Of a DNA stretch of 64,000 nt, positions 9,753 through 20,709 are shown piece after piece. Position 1 is the first letter of the stretch. Each line of letters starts with the position of its first letter. Where the stretch lies: NCBI GenBank assembly GCA_933228675.1, contig OW121740.1, positions 30,711,632 through 30,775,631 on the forward strand, read 5' to 3'. The notes under the pieces were generated by a model. That model saw only the letters and a program-made list of their open reading frames with translations, searched no databases and had not been told where the DNA came from. Source of the stretch: Stomorhina lunata (Eukaryota > Arthropoda > Insecta > Diptera > Rhiniidae). The translations under genes were made by a program, and so were the position numbers.

Positions 9753-11281
9753 GTACCTGGTTGACCGAGCCTTGCTCGGAGCTTTATGATAAGCATTTTG
9801 AGGCAAATTTTAAAGTTTTTATATATTTTATATTATAAAGTGCTAAAATAAATTAAGAGGAAAGACATTGTACAAATATTCAGTTAATTTTGAATTATTT
9901 GATTTATTTTGTACGACCAACACATAGTTTGCATAGTTTACAGTTTAATTAATTTTGAATAATTTTGGAAATTATTCATATCAACAGAAACCTCCGTCGA
10001 CTCATGCGCAACAACTTTGCTAAAGATTATAGTCTGATCAAATGCACAGTTTACGATTTAATTCATTTTGAGTAGTTTGCAGTGGCGCCACCTGAAGTTG
10101 TTCATACCATATAAGAGACCTTTGTCTGTTTATTCGTAACAACTTTGCTTATGATTATAACATGATCAAATGCACAGTTCACTCAAAGTGAATTCACTTT
10201 GAGTAATTTTCTGTGGCGCCAACTGTCGGACTTTGCTCATTCCAATTCATAAACCTTCTTCGGCTTATCCGTAACAACTTTGCTGAAGATTATAGCATGA
10301 TTAAATGTACAGCATACGATTAAATTGACTTTGAGTAAATTTTAGTGGCGCCACCTGTCGAAATTTCTTTATACCAACTAAGAAACCTTCGTCGGCTTAT
10401 GTGCAACAACTTTGCTAAAGATTGTAGCATGATTAAATGTACAGATTACGATTAAATTGACTTTGAGTAAGTTTCTGTAGCGCCACCTATCAGAAATTAT
10501 TCATACCAACTAAAAAGCCTTCGTCGGCTCATGCGCTACAACTTTGCTAAAGAGCATAACATGATCAAATTCACAGTTTACTATTCTATAAAGAACATAC
10601 ATACAGACAAACATTCATTTGTTTAAAATAATACTAATTTTTTCCCCTTTTTATTCCCTAATTTCTAAAAGTTCCATATGCATATTTGGTACTTTTTTGG
10701 TGAAAATTGAATTCGGTACATTTTTTTAAAACGCATTTAACATAATGTATAATGTTCCTATTCATATTACTTTGGAGATGTTAAGTTATCATTTTATCCC
10801 TTTTTTACCCATTTTGAGTCCAAAATCAAAAAAGTACTAAATACGTGTTTCATGTTTCTTTTACATCTACTGATTTCAGTACCAAGTTTCTTTCTATATT
10901 CTTTAGTTCAGAATATAAGAGTGGGTTAAAAAGGTGCCAAAAAAACTATTTTCACCCTTTTTTACCCCCTATCGGACATAGTTTCAAAAAAGTACCAAAC
11001 ACCTGTCCGCTTATTTTCATAGCTGCTTAAAACGTAATTTTAATTTTGTTTCTATACCTATTACTTCAGGAGATATAGCGTTTTCGATTTTTTCCCCTTT
11101 TTACCCGTTTTTACCCTCTTAGAGGCAAAAGTTCCAAAAGTCCCTTCTTTTTCGACCTATACATCAAAAAAGAAACCCACTGTCCAAATTTTATCAAAAT
11201 CGTTAGAGCCGTTTTCGAGATAGCCAGTCTATATATATATATATAAATACATACAATTATTGCTCGTTTAAGAATATAAGA
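9753..11281 (-). mobile_element. Helitron-like element, copy 1
   Basis: Read on the minus strand it starts TCTTATATTCTTAAACGAGC directly after an A, has a (TA)n run about 40 bp in, then the block GGCTATCTCGAAAACGG, and ends with the hairpin CCGAGCAAGGCTCGG followed by TCAACCAGGTAC and a T. A 5' TC next to A, a 3' hairpin about 12 nt from the end and insertion at A/T are Helitron hallmarks. The usual CTRR terminus is not conserved. No Rep/helicase is encoded. Inside (about 9960-10,560) are four or more tandem units of about 130 bp with GGCGCCACCTGTCGG. Confidence 0.7.
9960..10560. repeat. ~130-bp tandem repeats inside the Helitron-like element
   Basis: The blocks AACTTTGCTAAAGATTATAG, GTGGCGCCACCTG and ACTTTGAGTAA recur at about 130-bp spacing (GCGCCA-type cores near 10,086, 10,214, 10,347 and 10,480). 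The same units are present in copies 2 and 3 at 17,030-17,590 and 37,560-38,220, so they belong to the element and are not local amplification. Confidence 0.75.
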
Positions 11282-11394
11282 TTTATCATTTCTTTTTAAT
11301 CCAAACCAAAAAAAGAAAAAATAATACTAAATATCTGTTTATTATTAAACTTATGGGCTTAACTTTTTAATCAAATTGCATTTAAGTGTAAGTC

Positions 11395-12680
11395 CAAGGC
11401 AAGGTACCAGGAGTCGACCGATTTCAACCAAAATTAGTAGAGCTCTTTGTTGGATAAACAAATAGACGTGTTCCGATTTTTTTTTTTTTTTAGAGTTTGG
11501 GCTTATACATTAAGAACAAAAATAAGTGAAAAATGGAGATCTCGAAGAGTCAAGAAATCTCAACCAAAATTAGTATGGCTCTTTCTTGGATCAATTAACT
11601 GACATATGCTCAATTTATTCAAATTCTGTTGAGAATTGCAATTTACATTAAAATTAAAAATTAAAAAATTGTAAAAAATGTGTTGAATTTCATCAACTTC
11701 TGTTGAGAATTACGAATTGTACATTAAGAAGAAAAATAAGTGAAAAATGGGGGTCCAAGGAGTCGACTTATTTCAACCAAAATCACTAATAAAGGTACGG
11801 TCAGACTCATTAAACATTTAAATCAAATATTTTGAGTAAAATATTGTCAAAACAATATAATAAAAAATTTGTGGTCACACTTGCACATTTATTTGACGAT
11901 TTTTATTTGATAAAATACAGAAAAAATACGTTCAAAGTATAAACAAAAAAACACGTTTTATTTATGGTCACACTGAAGATTAAATATTTTCCCAAAAAAT
12001 ATTTGATCAAATATTTTCAAAACAAAATTGTGTATCTAGCAATTTGTTTCTCATATTTGAGTTGTTGTTTCTCAAATTTGATGTTGTTGTTTCTCAAATA
12101 TGATGTTGTTGTTTCTGTTTGAATAGTAAACAATAGAAATGCTCAGCTGTTATTTGCCCCTGTTTGATGTTACAAAAATTTTGTAAGATTAAATAATTAT
12201 TTGATCAAAATTTAATAAAATATTTGCTCTTGCGTGGTCACATTAGGAAAATTTTTATTTGCTGGCAAATGATTTTGTTTTGTTCAAATCAACATGTTTC
12301 TTGTTTGAACCTCAAAAATATTTTGTGGTCAGACTACGAGGATTAAATATTTTATAATTTCGATTAAATATTTAATCAATGTGACCGTAGCTTAAGTAGA
12401 ACTCTTTTTTGAATTAATTAATAGACGAGTGTCGAATTTCATCAAATTCTGTTGAGAGTTGCGACTTGTATATTAAAAAGAAAAATAGGTTAAAAATGGG
12501 GGTCCAAGGCAGATAACTCAAGGAGTCGACGAATTTCAACCAAAATTAGTTAATGAATAGGCGTGTGTTGAATTTCATTAAATTCTGTTTAGAATTGGGA
12601 CTTCTACATTGATAATTAGGTGAACAAATTGGGGTCTAAGGCAGGTACCACAATAAGTTGACGGATTTCGAAAAGTTTTC
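11395..12680 (+). repeat. Degenerate tandem repeats (140-210 bp) split by a MITE
   Basis: Units begin near GGAGTCGACCGATTTCAACC and include CAAAATTAGTA, ATCAAATTCTGTTGAGAATT and AAATGGGGGTCCAAGG. Unit starts are near 11,412, 11,549, 11,760, 12,514 and 12,658. Removing the insertion at 11,796-12,393 restores roughly regular spacing. No coding sequence is seen. Confidence 0.6.
11796..12393 (+). mobile_element. MITE with TACGGTCA terminal repeats, copy 1
   Basis: Left end AAGGTACGGTCAGACTCATT and right end (reverse complement) AAGCTACGGTCACATTGATT form imperfect inverted repeats, with AAATATTT-rich sequence inside. Three copies of a TTGTTGTTTCTCAAAT-type unit lie in the middle (about 12,060-12,115). 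The copy at 14,697-15,542 is the same sequence in reverse orientation. No open frame of note. The target duplication is unclear. Confidence 0.7.
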
Positions 12681-12689
12681 TTATCTATA

Positions 12690-13390
12690 TAAAACCCAAT
12701 AAGTATGCAAAATTTTATCATTGTGGGATCACTCCTTCTATTTTTTGTACTTCGATGTATGAAGAAATACTGCTGTGCGGCTGGCTGGACAAATATCCAT
12801 GTAAGATTGTTGTCAAAATACAGATCGTAACTTCAAAGATAATTTGATGAAATTAATCACAGGCTCATATTTTGGTCCTATACTTTTTGGTCAAAATCGG
12901 ATTACTATTTCGGGTACCTACCAAAGGGATGACTTTCCGGAGTATAGTTTTTATCCCTTTACAGCCACAAATTTAATTTTATTATAATAATATTTAACCG
13001 AAATCAGTGTACCTAATTTTGTAGGAATCGGTCCATATTTGATCATACCTCCCATACAAGACACATTCTCAAAAGTCTTTTAAATACCCAGAAAAGTGCA
13101 AAAACGCGTATAAATCTAATAATAATTGCATATTGTTACTAAAACTTTACACAGATAAATATTTTGTAAATATATAACCGAAATTTGGTTACAATCGATC
13201 CACAATTGACCCTAGCTTCCATATCAGGCCCTCAGCCGGAATTTTCATAAATCTACTTAAATCTCGAAATTTTGATAAAAATAGCACATAGAATTACGGA
13301 AATTTTATTAAATTGTTGGTCCATATTTGAGCTTAGTAGTAAAGGGTATCATATAGTCGGGCTTGATATAGCTTTTCTTACTTGTTTTTT
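12690..13390 (-). mobile_element. Dispersed ATACCCTTCACCAC repeat, degenerate copy b
   Basis: Diverged, but it keeps GTGCGGCTGGCTGGAC, GGTCAAAATCGG, TCGGTCCATATTTGA and the end AAAGGGTATCATATAGTCGG followed by TTCTTACTTGTTTT. The ATACCC start is lost. It is older than copies a and c by eye. Confidence 0.6.
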
Positions 13391-14696
13391 CTTAACTTAA
13401 TTTAAATACAAGCACAGTGAAATTGTTCATTCCGGAAAAGGTAGTCCTATGGAAGGACTAAAAAGTACAGGGTTTATCCTATTTCATTTAATTATCTAAA
13501 ATGTTGCAACCTGTATCTTGAAAACGTGCTTACTTGGACATCTTGTCAGCCGGAAGCATATGGTTAAATCGACTCAGTGTGAATCTATGTCAATCGGCGA
13601 CTAATAGATGGGTGTTTTTGGTTGGAAATAGATGGTATAAATAGTAAAGAGATCAACTTTAAAAAACCGAGGCACTTAAATGCTTCCTTCGACACTTGGA
13701 AAATGTGTTTAGTTCAAAAGACATTGGACTGGATTTTCATGCCCTGAACATCAAAAATTTCAGATTCCTCAATATTAGTACCACTATGAGTTTAACACAA
13801 AAACTGAAATACAACATTGAGTCTTAAAATCGACTGGGAGATTGCAGGTCTAAATTTTACGAATATGAATGGCAAGTGTTGATATCATCTTTAAAAGAGC
13901 AGAAAGGATAGGAAGTTTGACATAGCAGGTCATTTAAAACTATAAAAAATGACTAGGGGACACTCTTACAGATAGCCGCAGCATTCTTGGGACGAAAAAT
14001 AAGATGTAAAAAGTGTAAAACTTTAAATAAATAAATGTATGTAGCCGTTTCCTGAAATTTTGGATTGTGGCCAAAAATCGCATTTTTAACCTCGAACATG
14101 AAAAGGAAGTAGATGAAATTTGGGAACAAACAAAACCATTATTTTCATTGATTAATAAATCCTCATAAAAAAATTTAAAATATGTATTTTTTCCTAATAA
14201 AAAACATTCAAGTAAAAAGCGTCCGCAGCAGTTCATTTATGGATTTTTGGTGAAACTGGAAACTATAAATATTTTTTAAAAGCTATTTTGTAATCCTCCG
14301 ATTTTCCTCTATCTATAATATATTTACAATTTTTTTATTACTATGACCGATTTGATGAAAATTACAGAAAAAAAAGTCACTTCTATTTTTTGTAGCGTCC
14401 GTCACAGCATTTTAAAAGCGAATATCTTTTTCCCCCGAAACAAATATTTATATTAAAAAATACCATTCAGTGGGCTAATATTCTCTGGAATCTGTGCAAA
14501 GATATCTAGTGTAAAACGACAATGGGAAACATTTAAGTACATCAAAATCCGTACAAATGTATCGTCCATCACACAGTATTTGCCCATATATAAGCCATGG
14601 AAATGGAGTCTGATAGTCTACCAAGGCATTAAAATTGAAAGCACTACGTATATCACGTTAGTCGCGTAGGGTTAACTGCATTTAGGGTAAATACTT
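13391..14696. other. No recognisable gene
   Basis: AT-rich sequence between two inverted MITE copies. An open frame on the minus strand (13,940-14,236) has no domain I recognise and no coding bias. The words CGTCCGTCACAGCATTT (14,396) and ATCGTCCATCACACAGTATT (14,561) hint at a further weak duplication. Confidence 0.4.
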
Positions 14697-15542
14697 TAAG
14701 CTACGGTCACATTGATTAAACATTTAATCGAAATTATCAAATATTTGATCCTCGTAGTCTGACCACAAAATATTTTTGAGGTTCAAACAAGAAACATGTT
14801 GATTTGAACAAAACAAAATCATTTGCCAGCAAATAAAAATTTTCCTAATGTGACCACGCAGGAGCAAATATTTTATTAAATTTTGATCAAATAATTATTT
14901 AATCTTACAAAATTTTTGTAACATCAAACAGGGGCAAATAACAGCTGTGCATTTGTATTGTTTACTATTCAAGCAGAAACAACAACATCAAATTTGAGAA
15001 ACAACAACATCAATTTTGAGAAACAACAACATCAAGTTTGAGAAACAACAACTCAAATATGAGAAACAAATTGCCAGATACACAATTTTGTTTTGAAAAA
15101 ATTTGATCAAATATTTTTTGGGAAAATATTTAATCTTCAGTGTGACCATAAATAAAACCTGGGGCCAAATTACGGCATTCGATATTGATCGAAATCTTAG
15201 TTATTTTCAAAACGTTTGTATAGCATACTTTAGGGATAATCAAAATTATTTAAAAGATGCACAGTTTACTAAATTTTTTTGAAGTAATTTGCCAAAAAAT
15301 GAACAATAGTAAAAGAATTTTAGTTGAACAATATATATTTTTTAAAAACGAATCAAAATGGATACCAAATTTCAATAAACTTTTTGAGTCAAAGTAGATT
15401 TGAACATCCCTAAAGTATACTTCACAATATTCGCTTAAAAGTCTGAGTATTCGATCGATATTGAATACCGCAATTTGGCCCCTGTTTTTTTGTTTATACT
15501 TTGAACATATTTTTTTCTGTATTTTATCAAATGACCACAAAT
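14697..15542 (-). mobile_element. MITE with TACGGTCA terminal repeats, copy 2 (interrupted)
   Basis: It starts AAGCTACGGTCACATTGATT and continues as the reverse complement of 12,393-11,870, including the TTTGAGAAACAACAACATCA units near 14,990-15,060. It is split by the element at 15,162-15,481 and resumes with TTTGTTTATACTTTGAACAT. Its far end is missing where the dispersed repeat begins at 15,544. Confidence 0.7.
15162..15481. mobile_element. 320-bp MITE with GGGCCAAATT ends and CTG target duplication
   Basis: Ends are GGGCCAAATTACGGCATTCG and, in reverse complement, GGGCCAAATTGCGGTATTCA, with inverted repeats of about 32 bp. CTG flanks it on both sides (15,159-15,161 and 15,482-15,484). 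The intact relative at 11,940 shows the empty site, which supports the boundaries. Ends starting GGGCC with a 3-bp duplication fit a PIF/Harbinger-type MITE, but that is inference. Confidence 0.75.
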
Positions 15543-15543
15543 T

Positions 15544-16257
15544 TTTATACCCTTCACCACCATAGGTGGAAAGGGTATTATAAGTTTGTGCTGATGTTTG
15601 TAACGCATAGAAATATTTGTCTTAGACCCACCTTTTAGTATACCAATAGGCTTAGAATCACTTTCTGAGTCGATTTAGCGATGTCCGTCCGTCCGTCCGT
15701 CTGGCTGGCCGGCTGGCTGGCTGGACCCCCATGAAAACTTTGTAATCAAACTACAGGTCGCAATTCTGAAGATAATTTGATGAAATTTGGCATAGATAAT
15801 TTTTTTGACAATGAGACCATGGCTATTGAAATTGGTCAAAATCGGTCTATTATTTATGGTACCTCCCATAGGTCCCACTTCCCGGAATTGATATATTGGC
15901 CACAAATATCAATATTTTTTCATGAAATTTAAAACAAATACTGCTTATGTAAACTTAAATCACTGTATGAAATCGGTCCACATTTGACCATAGCTCCCAT
16001 ACAAACTCTTCTTTAAAAACGCACTAAATAAGACAAAAAAATCACTAAAACGCTCGTAAATCTAAAGATAATGAAAATTTTGAGTTTATTTTTCGCATAC
16101 ATCATTTTTGTAACAACTGTAGTCAACTTGCCAAATTTCGAGATAATCGGTCCACATTTGACTCTAGCTCTCATATAAGTGCAAATGACGGAAACAGGTT
16201 GAATATATAAGTTTTGAGAAAATGTTTGTATGATGGCAAAATTTAGCAAATATCTTA
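15544..16257 (-). mobile_element. Dispersed ATACCCTTCACCAC repeat, copy c (truncated)
   Basis: It starts TTTTATACCCTTCACCACCA and runs through the same internal blocks as copy a, plus a middle part (CCCGGAATTGATATATTGGC) that copy a lacks. It stops at CAAATAT where a Helitron-like element begins. The expected TTCTTACTTGTT end is not found on the far side of that element. Confidence 0.75.
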
Positions 16258-16281
16258 TCTTATATTCTTAAACGAGCAATA

Positions 16282-16328
<47 letters not shown>

Positions 16329-17798
16329 GCTATCTCGAAAACGGCTCTAACGATTTTGATACAATTTGGACAGTGGGTATCTTTTTTGATGTATAGGTCG
16401 GCTTTTGGACTTTTGGAACTTTTACCTCTAAGAGGGTAAAAACGGGTAAAAAGGGGAAAAAATCGAAAACGCTATGTCTCCTAAAGTAATAGGTTTAGAA
16501 ACAAAATTAAAATTACGTTTTAAACAGCTTTGAAAATAAGCGGACAGGTGTTTGGTACTTTTTTGAAACTATGTCCGATAGGGGGTAAAAAAGGGTGAAA
16601 ATAGTTTTTTTGGCACCTTTTTAACCCACTCTTATATTTTAAACTAAAGAATATAGAAAGAAACTTGGTACTGCAATTAATAGATGTAAAAAAAACATGA
16701 AACACGTATTTGGTACTTTTTTGATTTTGGAGCCAAAATGGGTAAAAAAGGGATAAAATGATAACTTAACATCTCCAAAGTAATATGAATAGGAACATTA
16801 TACATTATGTTAAATGCGTTTTAAAAAAATGTACCGAATTCAATTGGCACCAAAAAAGTACCAAATATACATATGGAACTTTTAGAAATTAGGGAATAAA
16901 AAGGTTGAAAAATTAGTATTATTTTAAACAAATGAATGTTTGTCTGTATGTATGTTCTTTATAGAATAGTAAACTGTGAATTTGATTGTGTTATGCTCTT
17001 TAGCGAAGATGTTGCGGATAAGCCGGCGAAGGTTTTAAAGTTGATAAGACTAATTTCCGACAGATGGCGCCACTGAAAATTACTAAAAATTAATTAAATC
17101 GTAAACTGTACATTTGATCATGCTATGATCTTTAGCAAAGTTGTAGCGCATGAGCCGACGAAGGCTTTTTAGTTGGTATGAATAATTTCCGACAGGTGGC
17201 GCTACAGAAACTTACTCAAAGTCAATTTAATCGTAATCTGTACATTTAATCATGCTACAATCTTTAGCAAAGTTGTTGCACATGAGCCGACGAAGGTTTC
17301 TTAGTTGGTATGAAGAAATTTCGACAGGTGGCGCTACTGAAATTTACTCAAAGTCAATTTAATCGTATGCTGTACATTTAATCATGCTATAATCTTCAAT
17401 AAAGTTGTTACGGATAAGCCGAAGAAGGTTTATGAATTGGAATAAGCAAAGTCCGACAGGTGGCGCCACAGAAAACTACTCAAAATGAATTAAATCGTAA
17501 ACTGTGCATTTGATCAGACTATAATCTTTAGCAAAGTTGTTGCGCATGAGTCGACAGAGGTTTCTGTTGATATGAATAATTTCCAAAATTATTCAAAATG
17601 AGTTAAACTGTAAACTATGCAAACTATGTGTTGGTCGGACAAAATAAATCAAATAATTCAAAATTAACTGAATATTTCTACAATGTCTTTCCTCTAAATT
17701 TATTTTAGCACTTTATAATATAAAATATATAAAAACTTTAAAATTTTCCTCAAAATGCTTATCATAAAGCTCCGAGCAAGGCTCGGTCTACCAGGTAC
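16258..17798 (+). mobile_element. Helitron-like element, copy 2
   Basis: It starts TCTTATATTCTTAAACGAGC after an A and has (TA)n at about 16,287-16,322. It ends at the hairpin CCGAGCAAGGCTCGG (17,772-17,786) plus TCTACCAGGTAC, followed by T. It carries the ~130-bp tandem units at 17,030-17,590. It is in inverse orientation to copy 1 and near full length. No transposition protein is encoded. Confidence 0.7.
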
Positions 17799-18718
17799 TA
17801 ATATATTAACAATATATTAATTAAGCTGAATGCTGAGTGTTGTCATAATGAATCTACTTTTAGCGGCATCAATTGCTTTCGAGAAATTGTTCTCAAACGA
17901 AAAATGTATGATAGTTTTGTTAAACTTTCGATTTATCATCTTCCAATGATTTTGACAACTCCTAAAGTGTTTGGCATTTCAAACCTTTCCTTATCCTCCA
18001 GTTTATGTACAACAAATATACTTTCCAAAACAAATCGTCATACCAACTACTGTGAGAATGTCACAAGGTTGATGATAGCAAACTGTGTCCTTCCTATCTT
18101 TTGGTTAATATTTGTCTTAAAGTTTGTCTCCACCAACTTTTTAATGTTCTTATAAACATATTTTCTCGATCAAAAGTGCCTGATTCGATTAAAGTGAAAA
18201 GAATGAAACAATAAAGCAAAAGTATAAACCATAATCAAAATCTACTGATGATTGTTAGTGGTGGTGGTGGTGGTGTTGAAGACATTGTTAAGTGTTATGA
18301 ACTTTAAACTTATTTTTATATTGTTGTACTTTTGTTTTCCCTTTTTGTCTTTCCTGTACTTTTCTTAAAAGCTTAAAGGATTCAAGCTGTGAGATGAGCG
18401 AGATGTTGTTTGTGTGGATTTAAAATTGCAATTTTTTAAAATAAAACTGATACCTTAAAAAGAAATGCAAAAACATATTAATATAATATTGGGTGGGCCA
18501 ATTAAACCAAATAATGTTAAATTTTATTTAGTGTTTTTTCGTTTCCACTCTTTGCAATCAAAAACTAAAACAAGGCGCCAATTCAAATTATATTTTATTT
18601 TATATAACGTCACGACAGGAAGTGACAAAAAGGGTTTACCAAAAGTATGTGTTACTCGTTGACAATGGGATGATATTTAATTGTAGCCATAACAAAATTC
18701 GATAGAAAATCTACTTAG
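17799..18718. other. No recognisable gene
   Basis: AT-rich sequence with a GGT run at 18,258-18,276. Open frames at 17,904-18,155 and 18,465-18,662 show no domain, no initiation context and no family I can name. Confidence 0.4.
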
Positions 18719-19021
18719 CGATGCACAGTGGGATGGTGGAAAAATATAATGGAAATAAGTTCAATACTTCTGAACCGTTGGGCGGATTTTTGTGTGTGCA
18801 TATAGAAGAAGTGTTAAGGAGCTTAATTTTAAAACCTGCAAAGCTTAGATTTTATTGGGGCGGCACAATCGGCCCCCAAAGTAGTGCACCTCAGACTCAA
18901 ATATAAACTTTAAGCACTTTTATCTTTTTACATATTAAAGCTCTTAATACTCATCTTGCTTGTAAAATATTCAAAATTTTGTTATTTTTTGTAGAAAATT
19001 TTAAATTGGTATATATATATA

Positions 19022-20709
19022 CAGTCATAGTCAGAAATATTTAAAAAAATTTAAGTTTGCTCTTAAAGAAACCAAGATTTTAGAACCATTTGGATAAACT
19101 TTTGGAAAAACAAAAACTCCATGACCATTATTGAAGTGTTGATATTACATAAGCAAAAACTTCCGTTAAATACATTGTCAAGCTATGTATTAAAAACAAG
19201 AAGAAAACTTATTCCTCAGTTTCAAAATTATTTACACAAATTTATTTCCTTTCAAAAATATTTACACAACATAAAAATTAACGCCAACAACAAAAAAACA
19301 AGACATTTCTCTTAGTAGCCCGTTACATCACCATTAGCGTCTATGACAGCTTGTAGTCTGGCGGGAATAGATGCAATCAAGTTGCGTATGAGTCCAATTT
19401 CTAGACCGTTCCATAAATTCTTTATTTCCTCAATTGTTTCATTGCGTTTCCGGCCTTCTTGTAACGTCCTCTTCCTTTTTATGAATGCCCACACATTCTC
19501 AATGATGTTCAGATCAGGGCTCTGGGGCGGCCATGGAAGAACATCCTGCCCAACCTTGTTCAACAACGTTGTTGGTAGCCAGGCTTTGTGACAAGGAGCA
19601 TTATCTTGTTGTAAAATCCAATTTTCATTTGGAAACAGCCTGTTTCCTGACGTGAATGCATGGTCGTTGAGAATATCAACGTATCCTGACTGGTTCAGGG
19701 TACCTTTTACTGAGACCAAATCACCTATTCCATAGTATGACACACATCCCCAAAACATTACGGATCCTCCACCAAAACGATTTAAGGGTTGTACCGCTTT
19801 ATACTTCAATTTTTTACAGTGATGCATATATGTTCTTCCCAATGATCCTTCAAATTGAAAAGACGACTCATCTGTGAACAATATATTATGCCAAAACTCC
19901 ATTGGCTTCTGGATGTACTCCTTCGCAAATTCTACCCTTTTTATTTTGTTTCTTGGGGATATATCTATCACCTTTCTGACCACGTACGTGTTTATTTCGA
20001 AACCCTTTAATCGTCTACGTATTGTAGACTCACTTATGTGTTTGCCAATGATATTTTCCGTTTCTTTGGAGACTTTCACAGGACTTACCGATGGATTTTT
20101 TGCGAATATTTTAATAATTGATTCATCTTCCTTCTTGTCTGTTACATGTTTTCGACCAATTCGGGACCTGTTAGTTAACACTCCGTACGTATCCTTCTTC
20201 CTGACTAAGTTGTACACAGTTTTCCGGCATATTCCATACTCCCTTACTAGTTCCAATACCGATATTCCCAGTTTAAATTTTGTTACTATCTCCGCTCGCT
20301 GTTCGACAGGAATTTCCTTTATTTTGACCATTTTAATGTGCTTAAATTGCGTTTTATTTATTGATATTTATTTTTAAGAATACAAAATTTTTATTTTAGA
20401 AAAAAAAATGACAAAACTGGCGAAGGCAGATCTGTTCCATAGATTTTCCGATAATGTGTAAATACTTATGGAAAGCAAAATATTTGTGTAAAAAATTTTG
20501 AAAGTTGTGGTGTAAAACTTTTTCGTGGTTTTAATCCCGACCAAGAAAAGGTATTTGCAAAATTTTTTAATATAAAAGGTGTATGCATTTTACATAATCT
20601 AGTAGTGTATATATTTGTTTGTAAAGTTAATTTAAAAGGACCAAAATTTTGTGTTCACTCATCACTTTCTAAATTTTTTGATTTGTGTAAATATTTATGA
20701 CTATGGCTG
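19022..20709 (-). mobile_element. Tc1-like element (1.7 kb), complete, nested
   Basis: Ends are CAGTCATAGTCAGAAATATT (left) and, in reverse, CAGCCATAGTCATAAATATT (right), with TA on both sides (19,020-19,021; 20,710-20,711). Inner copies of ATTTACACAA lie at about 19,229-19,270 and, inverted, near 20,455-20,490 and 20,685, so the termini have paired binding-site repeats of the IR/DR kind. It carries one uninterrupted transposase. It sits within the CACAGTG-ended element. Confidence 0.85.
19312..20331 (-). CDS. Tc1-family transposase, intact, DD34E
   Basis: This is a 339-residue cut-and-paste transposase, the usual length for Tc1 elements. The N-terminal half has two helix-turn-helix regions: first EQRAEIVTKFKLGISVLELV with CRKTVYNLV, then SVSPVKVSKETENI with ISESTIRRRL. 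A basic IGRKHV segment lies between them. The catalytic core has DESSFQFEG (first Asp), WILQQDNAPCHKA (second Asp) and SPDLNIIENVWAF (Glu), with 34 residues between the second Asp and the Glu. The glycine-rich block GGGSVMFWGCVS is present. There is no stop or frameshift and the ATG lies inside the TIR element as expected. It may be functional. Only activity of the terminal repeats could decide; both end pairs look preserved. Confidence 0.92.
   Translation of the reverse strand: MVKIKEIPVEQRAEIVTKFKLGISVLELVREYGICRKTVYNLVRKKDTYGVLTNRSRIGRKHVTDKKEDESIIKIFAKNPSVSPVKVSKETENIIGKHISESTIRRRLKGFEINTYVVRKVIDISPRNKIKRVEFAKEYIQKPMEFWHNILFTDESSFQFEGSLGRTYMHHCKKLKYKAVQPLNRFGGGSVMFWGCVSYYGIGDLVSVKGTLNQSGYVDILNDHAFTSGNRLFPNENWILQQDNAPCHKAWLPTTLLNKVGQDVLPWPPQSPDLNIIENVWAFIKRKRTLQEGRKRNETIEEIKNLWNGLEIGLIRNLIASIPARLQAVIDANGDVTGY

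Noticed and set aside
17904..18155. 83-codon open frame, hydrophobic C-terminus
   Set aside because: No initiation context, no homologue recognised, and a weakly transposase-like antisense reading that I could not confirm.
19874..20377. 167-codon open frame on the plus strand
   Set aside because: It is a shadow of the intact Tc1-like transposase on the minus strand.
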